NCBI RefSeq assembly: GCF_000237085.1
Contig: NC_016627.1
Coordinates: forward strand, 2,852,118-2,916,117
DNA from: Acetivibrio clariflavus DSM 19732
GTDB lineage: Bacteria > Bacillota > Clostridia > Acetivibrionales > Acetivibrionaceae
Length of the DNA: 64,000 bases
Direction of reading: 5' to 3'
The position numbers were made by a program, and so were the translations under genes. The notes below the pieces were generated by a model. The model made no database searches, had not been told where the DNA came from, and saw only the letters and a program-made list of their open reading frames with translations. Positions 45,928 to 57,968 of this stretch are shown here, piece by piece; the first letter of the stretch is position 1; each line of letters opens with the position of its first letter.

Positions 45928-47409
45928 CTACAGTATAATGCAGATTAATCCACCGCTGCCCTCGTTAATTATCTTTTGCAGTGTCTCCTGTAACTTGAAC
46001 TGTGCATCTTCCGGCATTCTGTACAACTTGTTTTGAAGCCCTTCGCTTACCAGCTCATGCAGAGACTTACCAAAAATATTGGACTGCCAAAGCTTTTCCG
46101 GCTCGTTTTCAAATTCTTTAAGCAGGTAATTTACAAGTTCTTCCGACTGTTTTTCCGATCCTACTAAAGGAGCTATCTCTGTCTCAATATCAGCACGTAT
46201 CATATGAATTGATGGTGCACTGGCTCTGAGTTTGACCCCGAATCGATTACCTTGTTTGACTATTTCAGGTTCCTCCAGAGACATTTCATTCATTTGAGGA
46301 GTAACTATTCCATAGCCTTTCATTTTTACTTCATGAAGGGCATATTCTATTTTCTCATACTCTTTCTTAATTCTTGCCATATCCTTCATAAGGCTGATAA
46401 GCTTATATTCATCCTCAATCTCCAATCCTGTAATATCACTCAGGACACTATAAAACAAACCATCAGTCTCATTAATCTCCACCAAAGCAGTACCTGTGCC
46501 CAAATCTATGCTGTCAATCTGTGCCCTTTTTATAAATTCTTTATAATCGCCGAATTTGTTCAAACTGCTTTTTATTTCTCTTATTTTAGTTATTCCGGCA
46601 AACGTCTCTTTTATGGAATTAATCATGTCAACCTTTAACCAGTGGTTGTCGTCGAGTCCTTCAATCCATCTCGGGATATTAATTCCTATTTCGCTTATAG
46701 GGAATTCCAGTAATATTCTTTCCATTATTCCGTTTATGTCTTCAATCCTTAGCTGAGCACAATTTGCTCCTATTACCGGTACACCATACTTTTCTTCCAA
46801 CTCAACTCTAAGCACTTCAGTCTCAGAATTTGTAGGGTCTTTTGAATTTAAAATAACAACAAAGGGTTTGTTTATTTCTTTTAGTTCCTTTATCACCTTT
46901 TCTTCTGCCTCAACATAATCTTCCCTGCTTATATCAGTTATACTTCCGTCGGTTGTAACAACCAAACCAATAGTTGAATGGTCGTTAATAACCTTTTTTG
47001 TACCAATCTCAGCTGCCTCAGCAAAAGGAATTTGGTGTTCAAACCACGGAGTTGATACCATTCTAGGCGCATCATTTTCTATATGTCCTAAAGCACCTCT
47101 TACCAGATAACCCACACAGTCCACCAATCTTACCTTGAACTGTACATTTTCATCAAGAGAAATTTGAACAGCCTCATTAGGTACAAATTTAGGTTCGGTA
47201 GTCATTATCGTACGTCCCGAAGCACTTTGCGGCAACTCATCATTAGCTCTGTTTCTTGAGAATTCATTCTCGATATTGGGCAATACCAACAAATCCATAA
47301 ACCTTTTTATAAACGTTGACTTTCCTGTTCTAACAGGACCTACAACACCTATATAAATATCTCCTTGTGTTCTTTCTGATATTTGCTGGTATATATTATA
47401 TTTTTCCAC
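45928..47409 (-). CDS. spoIVA: Stage IV sporulation protein A (spore coat morphogenetic ATPase)
   Basis: A 493-residue protein that hydrolyses ATP and polymerises on the outer forespore membrane as the base of the spore coat. The Walker A GPVRTGKSTFIKRFMD lies near residue 25. The TRAFAC-like domain continues with TTEPKFVPNEA and VDCVGYLVRGA, and NSKDPTN is the nucleotide-specificity segment. The C-terminal part matches the family in length (about 492). The start is the GTG at 47409, which has AAGGGGGG upstream; the apparent 42-residue extension to 47535 is not part of the family. Expression should be sporulation-specific (sigma-E in Bacillus); I did not identify the promoter. Confidence 0.96.
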   Translation of the reverse strand: MEKYNIYQQISERTQGDIYIGVVGPVRTGKSTFIKRFMDLLVLPNIENEFSRNRANDELPQSASGRTIMTTEPKFVPNEAVQISLDENVQFKVRLVDCVGYLVRGALGHIENDAPRMVSTPWFEHQIPFAEAAEIGTKKVINDHSTIGLVVTTDGSITDISREDYVEAEEKVIKELKEINKPFVVILNSKDPTNSETEVLRVELEEKYGVPVIGANCAQLRIEDINGIMERILLEFPISEIGINIPRWIEGLDDNHWLKVDMINSIKETFAGITKIREIKSSLNKFGDYKEFIKRAQIDSIDLGTGTALVEINETDGLFYSVLSDITGLEIEDEYKLISLMKDMARIKKEYEKIEYALHEVKMKGYGIVTPQMNEMSLEEPEIVKQGNRFGVKLRASAPSIHMIRADIETEIAPLVGSEKQSEELVNYLLKEFENEPEKLWQSNIFGKSLHELVSEGLQNKLYRMPEDAQFKLQETLQKIINEGSGGLICIIL

Positions 47410-47604
47410 CCGCAAACCCCCCTTACTTTTATTTGAAACTGTCAAGTTCAAAGTCATTTCCCTAAAACTCAAGTCAGCAACTAAAACTAATCTTGCCGCA
47501 TTAAACGGTCTTTCGCTAAAAAAAGTAAAACTCAAGTTTTAGGTACTAGTACCCTTATCAATATAAATATATTTAGGTTAATCGTTTATTATTACAAAAA
47601 GGAC

Positions 47605-47650
47605 AAAAAAAATGTGTCGGTAATATCAATATTTTACCCACACATTTTGA
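47605..47650 (-). terminator. Terminator of the DUF512-der-plsY-gpsA operon
   Basis: AAAATGTGT (47609-47617) and ACACATTTT (47640-47648), with extra inner pairing GGTAA/TTACC. On the minus strand a run of eight T follows. It lies about 55 bp past gpsA. Confidence 0.8.
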
Positions 47651-47702
47651 TTATTTTTGCATATTAAAAATCCTTATTGTTTGTCATAGAACATTCCAAT
47701 AT

Positions 47703-48725
47703 TCATAGCCAGGCATTTTCATCCATTATCTCCACTTCATTCCTTTTATCTCTCATCATTAAATCTACCACAGCTTGTTTTGCATTTTTTCCATTGAATA
47801 AAACATTATATGCTTCAGTGGTAATAGGCATCACCACATCTTTCTTCATTGCCAGCTCATAAGCTGCCTTTGTAGTTACTACGCCTTCAACTACCATTTT
47901 TACTTCATCAACTGCTTCTTTAAGGGATTTGCCCTGTCCAATGAGAATTCCGGCACGCCTGTTCCTGCTATGCATACTTGTACAAGTAACAATTAAATCC
48001 CCAATTCCGGCTAATCCTGCAAAAGTTTCCCTTCTTGCACCCATAGACACACCAAGTCTTGTTATTTCGGTAATTCCACGGGTCATTAATGCTGCCTTTG
48101 TATTGTCGCCAAAACCCAATCCATCGGATATACCAGCACAAAGGGCAATAGAGTTCTTCAATGCTCCTCCCAGTTCAACTCCTATTATATCGGAATTGGT
48201 ATACACTCTAAATTTAGGAGACATAAATATATCTTGCACATATTCAGCCGCTTTTATATTTTCCGATGCAGCTACAACAGCTGTCGGAACATCTTTCCCG
48301 ACCTCTTCCGCATGACTGGGCCCCGACAGAGCCACAATTTCACATTGCGGTATTTCCTGCTTTATAATTTCCGAAAGTCTTAATCCTGTTCCTTCCTCTA
48401 TTCCTTTTGAACAGGACACCACTATCGTCCCATCTTTCACATACTTTGATATTTCCTTTGCATTTGTCCTGACGGTATGGGAAGGAACAACCATCACTAA
48501 AAGATGGGTATTGTCTATAGCTTCTTCAACATCATCCGTTGCTTTAACTCCATTAGGAATCAGCACTCCCGGAAGTTTATCTATATGTTCTCTAACTTTA
48601 TTAATCATTTCCACTTCTTCTTTAAAAATCGACCACATTTTCACGCTATGACCCGATTTCGCAAGGAGAACGGATAGAGCTGTTCCCCAACTACCGGCTC
48701 CAATAATTGCTATATTTTTACTCAT
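47703..48725 (-). CDS. gpsA: NAD(P)H-dependent glycerol-3-phosphate dehydrogenase
   Basis: A 340-residue cytosolic enzyme that reduces dihydroxyacetone phosphate to sn-glycerol 3-phosphate for phospholipid synthesis. The N-terminal Rossmann motif is GAGSWGTALS, with KGIEEGTGLRLSE and SGPSHAEEV in the middle. The catalytic lysine is in GGALKNSIALCAGI and the substrate-binding GMGARRETFAGLAGIGDL-like block follows (here SMGARRETFAG). The second ATG (48725) is preferred, because the first lies only 3 nt from the GGGGG site. It follows plsY by 18 bp, so the product can be used directly by PlsY. Confidence 0.96.
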   Translation of the reverse strand: MSKNIAIIGAGSWGTALSVLLAKSGHSVKMWSIFKEEVEMINKVREHIDKLPGVLIPNGVKATDDVEEAIDNTHLLVMVVPSHTVRTNAKEISKYVKDGTIVVSCSKGIEEGTGLRLSEIIKQEIPQCEIVALSGPSHAEEVGKDVPTAVVAASENIKAAEYVQDIFMSPKFRVYTNSDIIGVELGGALKNSIALCAGISDGLGFGDNTKAALMTRGITEITRLGVSMGARRETFAGLAGIGDLIVTCTSMHSRNRRAGILIGQGKSLKEAVDEVKMVVEGVVTTKAAYELAMKKDVVMPITTEAYNVLFNGKNAKQAVVDLMMRDKRNEVEIMDENAWL

Positions 48726-48743
48726 AGACATCAGCCCCCTAAC

Positions 48744-49388
48744 TTAAGCTTTCTTCTTTAAACTGAGTTTTGACTCGGTACCGTTTAACAGCCTAACAAT
48801 ATTTTGGTTGTGCCTTATTATAGCAATTGCAGCCAACAGTACTGCATAAGTCACAAAAACCATGTTTTTATAACAGATTGCTACAAGTATCGGGAAAAGA
48901 ACACAACCGGCAATTGATCCTAAAGATACATATCGGGTTGCGGCAACTATGACAATAAAAATCCCAAGTAAAATAAGCCCTATGTATGGCGCAGTCATCA
49001 TTACAACCGAAAAACTGGTAAGTATTCCTTTTCCGCCTTTAAATCCGAAGTATAAGGGCCAATTATGGCCTAAAATAGCTCCCAATCCCCCAAAAAACAT
49101 GCCTACATTCTGGGGAACTTCAAAGGACACAAAACCTGCAAACTGTACATCTTTTAAGAGATAATATCCTATAAGGCAAGATAAAACTCCCTTTAATATA
49201 TCACCCAGTATGACAAAGAGTGCAGCTGTTTTGCCGATAGTTCTCAAAGTGTTGGTTAAACCTGCATTACCGCTTCCGTGCTGCCTTACATCAATTCTGT
49301 AAAATTTCCCCACAATAAGCGATGTATTGGCACTTCCCAATAAATATCCTATCAATAAAGAAACAAACCCCTTTATAATTACCTCCAC
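48744..49388 (-). CDS. plsY: Acyl-phosphate:glycerol-3-phosphate acyltransferase
   Basis: A 214-residue integral membrane enzyme with about five to seven helices. It transfers an acyl group from acyl-phosphate to glycerol 3-phosphate in the first step of phospholipid synthesis. Family motifs seen are GSANTSLIVGK, GSGNAGLTNTLR and GHNWPLYFGFKGGKG. I favour the GTG at 49388, 8 nt after AAGGAG; a GTG at 49397 that overlaps the der stop is also possible. It sits between der and gpsA and shares their transcript. Confidence 0.94.
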   Translation of the reverse strand: MEVIIKGFVSLLIGYLLGSANTSLIVGKFYRIDVRQHGSGNAGLTNTLRTIGKTAALFVILGDILKGVLSCLIGYYLLKDVQFAGFVSFEVPQNVGMFFGGLGAILGHNWPLYFGFKGGKGILTSFSVVMMTAPYIGLILLGIFIVIVAATRYVSLGSIAGCVLFPILVAICYKNMVFVTYAVLLAAIAIIRHNQNIVRLLNGTESKLSLKKKA

Positions 49389-49393
49389 AAATG

Positions 49394-50716
49394 TCACTCC
49401 TTTTCTTTCTCTCTTATCAGAAATCTTATCGGTGTACCTTCAAATCCAAAGCTTTTTCTAAGTTGATTCTCCAAATATCTCTCATAGGAATAATGCATAA
49501 GTTCCATATTGTTTACAAACAATACAAAAGTCGGAGGTTTAACACTTGCCTGCGTCATGTAGTAAATTTTAAGCCTTCTGCCTTTGTCTGACGGAGGCTG
49601 AACCATAGCAATAGCTTCATTGAGCAAATCGTTAAGAACCCCTGTTGTAATTCTTAAAGCCGCCTGGTTGGCAACATATTTTACAAGATTATAAATTTTA
49701 TCAACTCTCTGCCCTGTTTTGGCGGATATGAATACAACCGGTGCATACAGCATGAAACCAAGCTTCTCCAACACTGTCTTGCGATATTCTTCCAAAGTAC
49801 CGGTAGTCTTTTCCACCAGATCCCATTTGTTTACAACAACAATTGATGCTTTTCCCTGCTCATGGGCATAGCCTGCAATCTTTGTATCCTGTTCAGTGAC
49901 ACCTTCCACAGCATCAATCATTATAAGGCACACATCGGCTCTTTCAATGGCAGTCCAGGATCTTATAGCACTGTACCTTTCAATATTTTCAGTAATTTTG
50001 CTCTTCCTTCTTATACCGGCTGTATCTATAAAAACAAACTTGCCTTCTTCATTCTCTACATATGTATCGATGGCATCACGAGTAGTTCCGGGTATATCAC
50101 TTACAATGACTCTTTCTTCACCTAAAATCTTATTAATGAGTGAGGATTTACCGGCGTTCGGCTTACCCACAACAGCCACCTTTATCACTTCTTCGTCGTA
50201 TTCTTCCTCTGCTTCGTCAGGGAAATACTTAAATACCTCATCCAGTAAATCTCCTACTCCAAGTCCATGTATTGAAGATATCGGCATTAAATTGTCCATT
50301 CCCAGATTGTAAAACTCATAGACTTCAGCAGGAAGTTCTCCCACCTTATCTACTTTATTTACAGCAAGAATAATAGGTTTTTTGGATTTTCTAAGCATTG
50401 TAGCCACTTCTCTGTCCGAAGCTGTAAGTCCATCCTTCATATCAACCATGAAGATAATAACGTCAGCAGTTTCTATGGCTATTTCAGCCTGATTCTTCAT
50501 CTGCTTCATAATCTTATCCTCAGAATAAGGTTCTATTCCGCCGGTATCTATAAGAGTAAACTTTCTGTTTCTCCATTCCACTTCGGTATATATTCTGTCC
50601 CTTGTAACACCGGGAGTATCTTCCACTATCGATATTCTTTTTCCCGCAAGATAGTTAAAAAAAGTTGATTTTCCCACATTAGGTCTTCCAACAATTGCAA
50701 CAATCGGTTTAGACAA
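49394..50716 (-). CDS. der: Ribosome-assembly GTPase Der (EngA)
   Basis: A 440-residue essential GTPase with two G domains in tandem followed by a KH-like domain. It helps assemble the 50S subunit. The first domain shows [25 protein letters not shown] and NKVD; the second shows [25 protein letters not shown] and NKWD. The C-terminal KH-like part begins near residue 350. The TTG at 50716 is chosen because GGAGGGG lies 6 nt upstream; a TTG further upstream overlaps that site. Its stop is next to the plsY start. Confidence 0.97.
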   Translation of the reverse strand: MSKPIVAIVGRPNVGKSTFFNYLAGKRISIVEDTPGVTRDRIYTEVEWRNRKFTLIDTGGIEPYSEDKIMKQMKNQAEIAIETADVIIFMVDMKDGLTASDREVATMLRKSKKPIILAVNKVDKVGELPAEVYEFYNLGMDNLMPISSIHGLGVGDLLDEVFKYFPDEAEEEYDEEVIKVAVVGKPNAGKSSLINKILGEERVIVSDIPGTTRDAIDTYVENEEGKFVFIDTAGIRRKSKITENIERYSAIRSWTAIERADVCLIMIDAVEGVTEQDTKIAGYAHEQGKASIVVVNKWDLVEKTTGTLEEYRKTVLEKLGFMLYAPVVFISAKTGQRVDKIYNLVKYVANQAALRITTGVLNDLLNEAIAMVQPPSDKGRRLKIYYMTQASVKPPTFVLFVNNMELMHYSYERYLENQLRKSFGFEGTPIRFLIREKEKE

Positions 50717-50754
50717 AATCTTCCCCTCCAATTATATATCGTTGGCTCAATATA

Positions 50755-52125
50755 TTATAAAACTTTTCCGAGTACTTTTACAATAAAATCTTTGCCGTCA
50801 TTGTCAACAACAGTTATTTTGACTTTAAGCTTTTGTTCAAGATCGGTTACAGAATAGTCATCAAGCAAAATATCTTCCCCTGCTTTCAGCATAGACCGTG
50901 AAATCAGCAGTTCATCTCCGAGTTCCTTGTTCTTAAGTTGCTCAATTAAATCCTGTCCTGTAAGCAATCCTGTCACTGTAACATTTTTCCCAAAAAAATT
51001 GTTTTCTATTTTATAAACATTTATATTTATATTTTTAAATCTATTTTCAAGAACTCCTGCCATTTCTTTTATATACGAATAAGGAGAAACTCCTGTGGCT
51101 ATGCTTATATTTCTCATTTCCTTTTTCAAAGAAGAATCCTTTGCAGTATTATGCTTTTTTCCTTCACACTCAAACTCTGAATCCAATTGTTCCAATGCTT
51201 CCTCAAACTCTTTTTTTAACTGTGCAATGAGTCCCACACCATTCTCAATTTGAGGAAAATCTTCATACTCCTCGTAATCAGGAATATCTTTTCCTGCCAT
51301 AATATAAAATTCATCGGCAATATATACAACTCTTGAGCCGAACTGTTCTTTAAATTTTTTCTGCCATGCTTCTACCTGGTTTATAACTTTTAGCGACGAT
51401 TCACTGTCATAGGGCTCTAAGCTGGTTAATCCATCCCTATACTTTGTTATGCCCACAGGGACAACCGAAATACTCTTAACGCCGGGATAAAGATAACCCA
51501 ACTCGTTGATTGTCCTGTCCAGTTCTTCTTCATCATTTATATCTCTGCACAAAACTATCTGACAGTTAACTTCGATTCCGCCATCAATAAGCCTTTTTAT
51601 TTTTGTGACAACATCTCCTGCTTTCTTGTTTTTAAGCATAAAAACTCTAAGGTCCGGATTGGTTGTATGAACCGACACATTTATAGGAGACATTTTATAC
51701 TTTATAATCCTGTCAATATCATCAAAGCTCATATTGGTGAGAGTAACATAATTCCCCATAAAAAAAGAAAGTCTGGAATCATCGTCTTTAAAATAGAGAG
51801 TATCTCTCATCCCTTTCGGCAACTGGTCTATGAAGCAGAAAATGCATTTATTATTACAACTTTTGGCATCATCAAGCATCATATTTTCAAATTCAATACC
51901 AAGGTCTTCATACTCGTCTTTCTCAATTTCTATTTCCCATACTTCGCCATCTTGTTTAAGAATCTCAACCATTAAGTTTTCGTTGGTAATTAAGAATTGA
52001 TAGTCGAAAATATCCCTGATTTTTTCACCATTTATGCTTAAAATCATATCTCCTGCCTCAATTCCGGCCTCTTCGGCAATACTTCCGGGCAAAATATTCT
52101 TGACAGGTATAATACGTTCTTTCAA
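50755..52125 (-). CDS. DUF512-family protein with PDZ domain and iron-sulfur-type cysteine motif
   Basis: A 456-residue cytosolic protein. An N-terminal PDZ-like domain (about 1-65, PGSIAEEAGIEAGDMILSING) is followed by the cysteine cluster CNNKCIFCF (about 91-99), which resembles a radical-SAM CxxxCxxC site, then a TIM-barrel-like region and the C-terminal DUF512 domain. The family is widespread in clostridia beside der; its reaction is not established. The TTG start at 52125 has AGGAGG 7 nt upstream. It is the first gene of the der-plsY-gpsA transcript. Confidence 0.88.
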   Translation of the reverse strand: MKERIIPVKNILPGSIAEEAGIEAGDMILSINGEKIRDIFDYQFLITNENLMVEILKQDGEVWEIEIEKDEYEDLGIEFENMMLDDAKSCNNKCIFCFIDQLPKGMRDTLYFKDDDSRLSFFMGNYVTLTNMSFDDIDRIIKYKMSPINVSVHTTNPDLRVFMLKNKKAGDVVTKIKRLIDGGIEVNCQIVLCRDINDEEELDRTINELGYLYPGVKSISVVPVGITKYRDGLTSLEPYDSESSLKVINQVEAWQKKFKEQFGSRVVYIADEFYIMAGKDIPDYEEYEDFPQIENGVGLIAQLKKEFEEALEQLDSEFECEGKKHNTAKDSSLKKEMRNISIATGVSPYSYIKEMAGVLENRFKNININVYKIENNFFGKNVTVTGLLTGQDLIEQLKNKELGDELLISRSMLKAGEDILLDDYSVTDLEQKLKVKITVVDNDGKDFIVKVLGKVL

Positions 52126-52294
52126 TGGATACCTCCTGATATAAATACATTTTAAATGATTTTAACTTTTATATTAATCAAAAAGGCCTGTAATACGCGA
52201 TTTTAACCAGACCTTAAACTCGAATATACTTGCACTTTTTATAAACTTTTTCAGTTTATTGTGTGTAACCGTAAAGCGAGATATTTGCTTAGTA

Positions 52295-52325
52295 AAAAGC
52301 AGCAGTTAATTACTGCTGCTTTTTG
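52295..52325 (-). terminator. Terminator of the yceD-rpmF operon
   Basis: AAAAGCAGCAGT (52295-52306) and TACTGCTGCTTTTT (52311-52324) form a strong stem with a short loop and flanking A and T runs, so it can act on both strands. It is 12 bp past the rpmF stop. Confidence 0.85.
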
Positions 52326-52335
52326 CTAAAATTTA

Positions 52336-52515
52336 TTAGTATCCAACTTTAATTACCTCTTTACCATCATAAAAACCGCACTGTTTACATACTCTATGTG
52401 GCATTTTAAGCTCGTGGCACTGTGGACACTCAACCAAATTTGGTGCTGACAATTTCCAGTTAGCTCTTCTGCTACCTGTTCTTGCTTTTGACCATTTACG
52501 CTTTGGGTTTGCCAT
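52336..52515 (-). CDS. rpmF: 50S ribosomal protein L32
   Basis: A 59-residue ribosomal protein with the conserved start MANPKRKWSKARTGSRR and a zinc ribbon with two cysteine pairs (CPQC and CKQC). The start is the ATG at 52515, 8 nt after AGGAGGTG; the GTG nine bases upstream is not used in the family. It forms the usual pair with yceD. Confidence 0.97.
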   Translation of the reverse strand: MANPKRKWSKARTGSRRANWKLSAPNLVECPQCHELKMPHRVCKQCGFYDGKEVIKVGY

Positions 52516-52573
52516 GTATAACACACCTCCTCATCACAATACAAACGTCACTTGCATATAAATTAAATAATTT

Positions 52574-53068
52574 CTAATCTTTGAAGAAATTCTTAAGTAC
52601 TTCCATCCGAGGATCTGTTTCCTCTTCACTGCAATTACATCTCCCATTGTTAAGATCAATACCGCATTTAGGGCACAACCCTTTGCAGTCATCCTTACAA
52701 ATCTGTCTGGCTGGAAGATTCAATATAATATTGTCTTTCAAAACTTTATCGAGCACGATGACCTTGTCAGCATAAGTATATCTGTCATCATCCTCAGTTT
52801 GTCCTTCTTGAGCAAATTCTTCTTTAAGTTCTGTTCTCAACGATGATTGGATATCTTTTAAACATCTCGAACACTTAACCTTGTAATTCACCATTAAGTG
52901 TCCGTCCATTTTTATAATGCCACCCATATTGGTTAATCTGCAATTTACCTTAACCGGTGTATCAAAAACAAATTCATCCAATTCATCAAAGCCGTCAAGC
53001 AATTCTTCCATCTCAACAACAAGTGATGCACCACTAACTTTCAGTATATCCGAAATATCAACCTTCAT
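52574..53068 (-). CDS. YceD/DUF177 family protein
   Basis: A 164-residue protein of the family that is nearly always cotranscribed with rpmF and is linked to large-subunit rRNA accumulation. The conserved features are the CSRCLKDI motif (about 91-98) and the C-terminal cluster CKDDCKGLCPKCGIDLN...CNC, probably metal-binding. AGAGGTGA lies upstream of the ATG. The gap to rpmF is 58 bp. Confidence 0.9.
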   Translation of the reverse strand: MKVDISDILKVSGASLVVEMEELLDGFDELDEFVFDTPVKVNCRLTNMGGIIKMDGHLMVNYKVKCSRCLKDIQSSLRTELKEEFAQEGQTEDDDRYTYADKVIVLDKVLKDNIILNLPARQICKDDCKGLCPKCGIDLNNGRCNCSEEETDPRMEVLKNFFKD

Positions 53069-53765
53069 ATAGTCACCTCTTAAAACCGACAGATGATATT
53101 ATACTAAGTAATGCAACTTTTGTCAATAACGACACATAAGGATTTTTAAGTTACAACGTTTGCTTTTAGTTTCTTAACTTTTGGCCAATAATACGTTACA
53201 AACATCCAAACTATACGATAATACTTCTATTCTTGTCGTTATATTCACTGCTTTCTGAACCACCGTAAAACTCTTATTTCTTTAAAGGAAACCATTAGCG
53301 TCTTTATCAGTTCGGTTTTTATTTTCCATATAGCTCTGAATTATTATTCCCTTGTTATCATAACTTGTATTCCTGATTTTATCAGTAACCTATGTTGATG
53401 TAATATCATATATGCGGAGATTGCCAAAGGCCTCCTTCCGAATGCCTTCCACTTCTGCTTAATTTAAAGGATGCAAGTAGTTTCAAAATCCTAATCTTCA
53501 GATTTTCACCAACTAAAATCCTATCCTCAAAATTTTTGGAAATGACTAACTTTTTGATGCAAAAAATTCTAGAATAATTGAAAAATATTACTACTGTAAC
53601 AAAACTACAAAAAAATGTATAAAAGAGTAAAAGTTATATCAGATAGCCTTTTACCGAAAAATCAATTCAAAGAAATCGCGTCCATATCCATAAAACTTAA
53701 AGCCAATATTTTAAACGTATTTTTGAATCAATTTGAAATATTGAACCAAAAAAATAAAATTAAAT
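53069..53765. other. Intergenic region without a recognised gene
   Basis: About 700 bp of AT-rich DNA between yceD and the ackA terminator. Frames here are short and lack ribosome sites. It should contain the promoter of yceD-rpmF at the left end. Nothing else was recognised. Confidence 0.4.
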
Positions 53766-53820
53766 AAGCTCCCTTTATCAAATACAGATGCAAAATACCC
53801 ATATTCCATAAAAGGAGCTT
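53766..53820 (-). terminator. Probable terminator of the pta-ackA operon
   Basis: AAGCTCCCTTTAT (53766-53778) pairs imperfectly with ATAAAAGGAGCTT (53808-53820), and T-rich sequence follows on the minus strand. The loop is long (about 29 nt). It lies 35 bp past ackA. Confidence 0.55.
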
Positions 53821-53854
53821 AAATATAAACCTTTTTATATATTCGGATTGTACA

Positions 53855-55048
53855 TTAGCTCAACAGCTTTTTAGTTTCTCTTGCTATGGCAAGCTCTTCA
53901 TTGGTTGGAATTATAAGTGTCTTAACTCTTGCCCCTGGCGCACTTATATCAATTTCCTTGCCTTTTACTTTATTCTTTTCTTCATCTATAACAATACCCA
54001 AAAAGTCCATATCTTTTAATATCATTGATCTTACCAGGTCATTGTTTTCACCGATTCCGGCAGTGAATACAACCGCATCAGCACCATTCAATATACCCAT
54101 ATAATCTCCAATAAAGCGCTTTACTTTATAGCAGAAAATATCCAAAGCAAGTTTTGCTCTTTCATTTCCGTTTTCAGCAGCTTCCTGGACATCTCTAAAA
54201 TCACTGCTTACACCTGAAACTCCGAGTACTCCCGATTTTTTGTTCAAAAAGTCGCTTATATCCTTTACCGACATCTTTTCTTTCTCCATCAGGAAGGATA
54301 TAACAGCCGGGTCAATTGTTCCGCTTCTTGTACCCATAGCCAGACCCTGAAGAGGAGTAAATCCCATTGATGTTTCAATGGACTTTCCGTACTTAACGGC
54401 ACATATGCTAGCCCCGTTACCCAAGTGACAAGTAATTATCTTCAATTCTTCTATAGGCCTTCCGAGCATTTCGGCAGCTCTATGTGCTACGTACTTGTGG
54501 GAAGTTCCGTGGAAACCGTATTTTCTCAAGCGGTATTTTTCATATATCTCAAAAGGAAGTGCATATATATAAGCATAAGGCGGCATAGTCTGATGGAATG
54601 CAGTATCAAAAACAGCAACCATCGGTATATTGGGCATAATCTGCTGACATGCTTCAATACCGATTATATTTGCCGGATTGTGCAAAGGTGCAAGTTCAAC
54701 GCACTCTTTTATTGCAGCCATAACATTATCATCAATTATAACCGACTCTTTAAATTTTTCTCCTCCATGAACAATACGATGTCCAACGGCGGCTATTTCA
54801 GACATACTGGATATAACACCGGTTTTGCTGTCAGTAAGAGCACTTAAAACTTCCTGTACGGCAATTTTGTGGTTATACAAATCCTTTTCAATAATAACAG
54901 GATCGCTTCCGATTCTGGTATGTTTCAGAAAAGAATGCTCAAGACCGATTCTGTCACATACCCCTTTTGCAAGAACATTTTCATTAGTCATATCAATAAG
55001 CTGATACTTTAACGAGGAACTGCCCGTATTTATAACTAATATTTTCAT
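53855..55048 (-). CDS. ackA: Acetate kinase
   Basis: A 397-residue cytosolic enzyme that converts acetyl phosphate and ADP to acetate and ATP, the energy-yielding last step of acetate fermentation. Motifs seen are NTGSSSLKY at the N-terminus, [10 protein letters not shown], the phosphate-binding [23 protein letters not shown] and [10 protein letters not shown]. The ATG at 55048 lies 8 nt after GGGAG; a start five codons earlier is not supported. It follows pta by 85 bp on the same strand, so the two enzymes of the pathway are made together. Confidence 0.97.
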   Translation of the reverse strand: MKILVINTGSSSLKYQLIDMTNENVLAKGVCDRIGLEHSFLKHTRIGSDPVIIEKDLYNHKIAVQEVLSALTDSKTGVISSMSEIAAVGHRIVHGGEKFKESVIIDDNVMAAIKECVELAPLHNPANIIGIEACQQIMPNIPMVAVFDTAFHQTMPPYAYIYALPFEIYEKYRLRKYGFHGTSHKYVAHRAAEMLGRPIEELKIITCHLGNGASICAVKYGKSIETSMGFTPLQGLAMGTRSGTIDPAVISFLMEKEKMSVKDISDFLNKKSGVLGVSGVSSDFRDVQEAAENGNERAKLALDIFCYKVKRFIGDYMGILNGADAVVFTAGIGENNDLVRSMILKDMDFLGIVIDEEKNKVKGKEIDISAPGARVKTLIIPTNEELAIARETKKLLS

Positions 55049-55133
55049 TTTAACATCTCCCATTTCTATATTTTTGGATTGACAGATTCAATCCTTTTTA
55101 TCCCATTAATCCGGTAAAATTTTTCATTTTCCC

Positions 55134-56510
<1,377 letters not shown>

Positions 56511-56533
56511 AATGCGGCTATATCAGCCGCATT
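56511..56533 (-). terminator. Terminator of the gatCAB operon
   Basis: AATGCGGCT (56511-56519) and AGCCGCATT (56525-56533) form a perfect 9-bp stem, with T5 next to it on the minus strand. It touches the gatB stop region. Confidence 0.8.
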
Positions 56534-56536
56534 ATT

Positions 56537-57967
56537 TTATTTTTCCAGCTCTTCCCTTAATATTTTATTTATCAGTTGCGGGTTTGCTCTGCCTTTTGTT
56601 TCTTTCATTGCTTGTCCTACTAAGAATCCGAAAGCTTTTTCCTTTCCACTCTTATAATCTGCCACCGATTGAGGATTGTTCTCAAGGACCTTTTTGACAA
56701 CTGCCACCAGAGCACTTTCATCGCTTACCACTTCCAAACCTTCTTCTTTTACTATTACTTCCGGATCCTTGCCCTGGCTAAACATCTTTTCAAATACTTT
56801 TTTAGCAATGGTTCCGCTAATTATCCCCTTATCGATGAGTGTAACCAGTTTGGCAAGGTATGCACCCGGAAAAGGAATCTGCTCGGCTTCCATCTCCTTT
56901 TCCTTGAGCATTCTCAAAAGATCTCCCATTATCCAGTTACTTACAGCTTTTGCATTATCGGTATTCTTTACGGCATCTTCAAAGAAATCAGCCAATGCTT
57001 TTGATGCAGTAAGTATTGAAGCATCATATTCAGGAAGTCCATACTCGCTGATATAACGCTTTTTCCTCGCCTCAGGAAGTTCCGGCAAACTGTCTTTTAT
57101 TTCCTGTTTCCATTTTTCATCAACCACTATAGGCATAAGATCGGGTTCAGGAAAATATCTGTAATCATGGGCCTCTTCCTTGCTTCTCATGGCATAGCTT
57201 ATGCCTTTGGCATCATCCCAGCGCCGTGTCTCCTGCATAATGGTTCCTCCGCTCTCTAAAACTTCTATCTGCCTCTTTGCTTCTCCTTCAACAGCTCTCA
57301 CTATAGCCTTGAAAGAGTTCAGATTTTTCATTTCGGTCCTTGTACCCAGCTCCTTCTGTCCTACAGGCCTTACCGATAGATTTATATCTGCTCTCAATGA
57401 CCCTTCCTGCATTTTACAGTCGGATACATCAATGTATTGAAGTATTGCCTTGAGATTTTCAAGAAAAGCTCTGACCTCCTGGGCAGACCTCATATCCGGC
57501 TCAGTAACAATTTCTATCAGAGGCACACCGCATCGGTTATAATCAATAAGAGAAGCTGTATCCCATTCATCATGCATAAGCTTTCCGGCATCTTCCTCTA
57601 TATGAATTCTTGTAATGCCTATTCTCTTTGTCTTTCCGTCCACTTCGATATCGATATATCCGTTTGAGCACAACGGAAGATCATACTGGGAAGTCTGAAA
57701 AGCCTTCGGCAAATCGGGATAAAAATAGTTTTTTCTGTCCTGCTTGCTGTATTCAGCAATGTGACAATTAGTAGCCAGCCCTGCTCTTACAGCATATTCA
57801 ACAACTTTTTTATTCAAAACCGGAAGTACTCCAGGCATACCGGTACAAATAGGACAAGCGTGAGTGTTCGGTTCTCCTCCAAACTCCGTTGTACAAGAAC
57901 AGTATATTTTTGACTTTGTTGAAAGTTCGGCATGAACTTCAAGACCAATTACTATTTCATATTCCAT
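56537..57967 (-). CDS. gatB: Aspartyl/glutamyl-tRNA amidotransferase subunit B
   Basis: A 476-residue kinase-like subunit that phosphorylates Glu on tRNA-Gln (or Asp on tRNA-Asn) before amidation. N-terminal [22 protein letters not shown] and [16 protein letters not shown] carry the metal-binding cysteines; the family block [17 protein letters not shown] is clear. The C-terminal YqeY-like tail binds tRNA. The ATG at 57967 follows GGAGGTGA; the longer frame from 58057 runs into gatA coding sequence. The gap to gatA is 1 bp. Confidence 0.97.
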   Translation of the reverse strand: MEYEIVIGLEVHAELSTKSKIYCSCTTEFGGEPNTHACPICTGMPGVLPVLNKKVVEYAVRAGLATNCHIAEYSKQDRKNYFYPDLPKAFQTSQYDLPLCSNGYIDIEVDGKTKRIGITRIHIEEDAGKLMHDEWDTASLIDYNRCGVPLIEIVTEPDMRSAQEVRAFLENLKAILQYIDVSDCKMQEGSLRADINLSVRPVGQKELGTRTEMKNLNSFKAIVRAVEGEAKRQIEVLESGGTIMQETRRWDDAKGISYAMRSKEEAHDYRYFPEPDLMPIVVDEKWKQEIKDSLPELPEARKKRYISEYGLPEYDASILTASKALADFFEDAVKNTDNAKAVSNWIMGDLLRMLKEKEMEAEQIPFPGAYLAKLVTLIDKGIISGTIAKKVFEKMFSQGKDPEVIVKEEGLEVVSDESALVAVVKKVLENNPQSVADYKSGKEKAFGFLVGQAMKETKGRANPQLINKILREELEK

Positions 57968-57968
57968 A

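Noticed and set aside
47410-47535. 42-residue N-terminal extension of SpoIVA
   Set aside because: The family is about 492 residues and starts at the GTG at 47409, which has a strong ribosome site. The extension is AT-rich upstream DNA.
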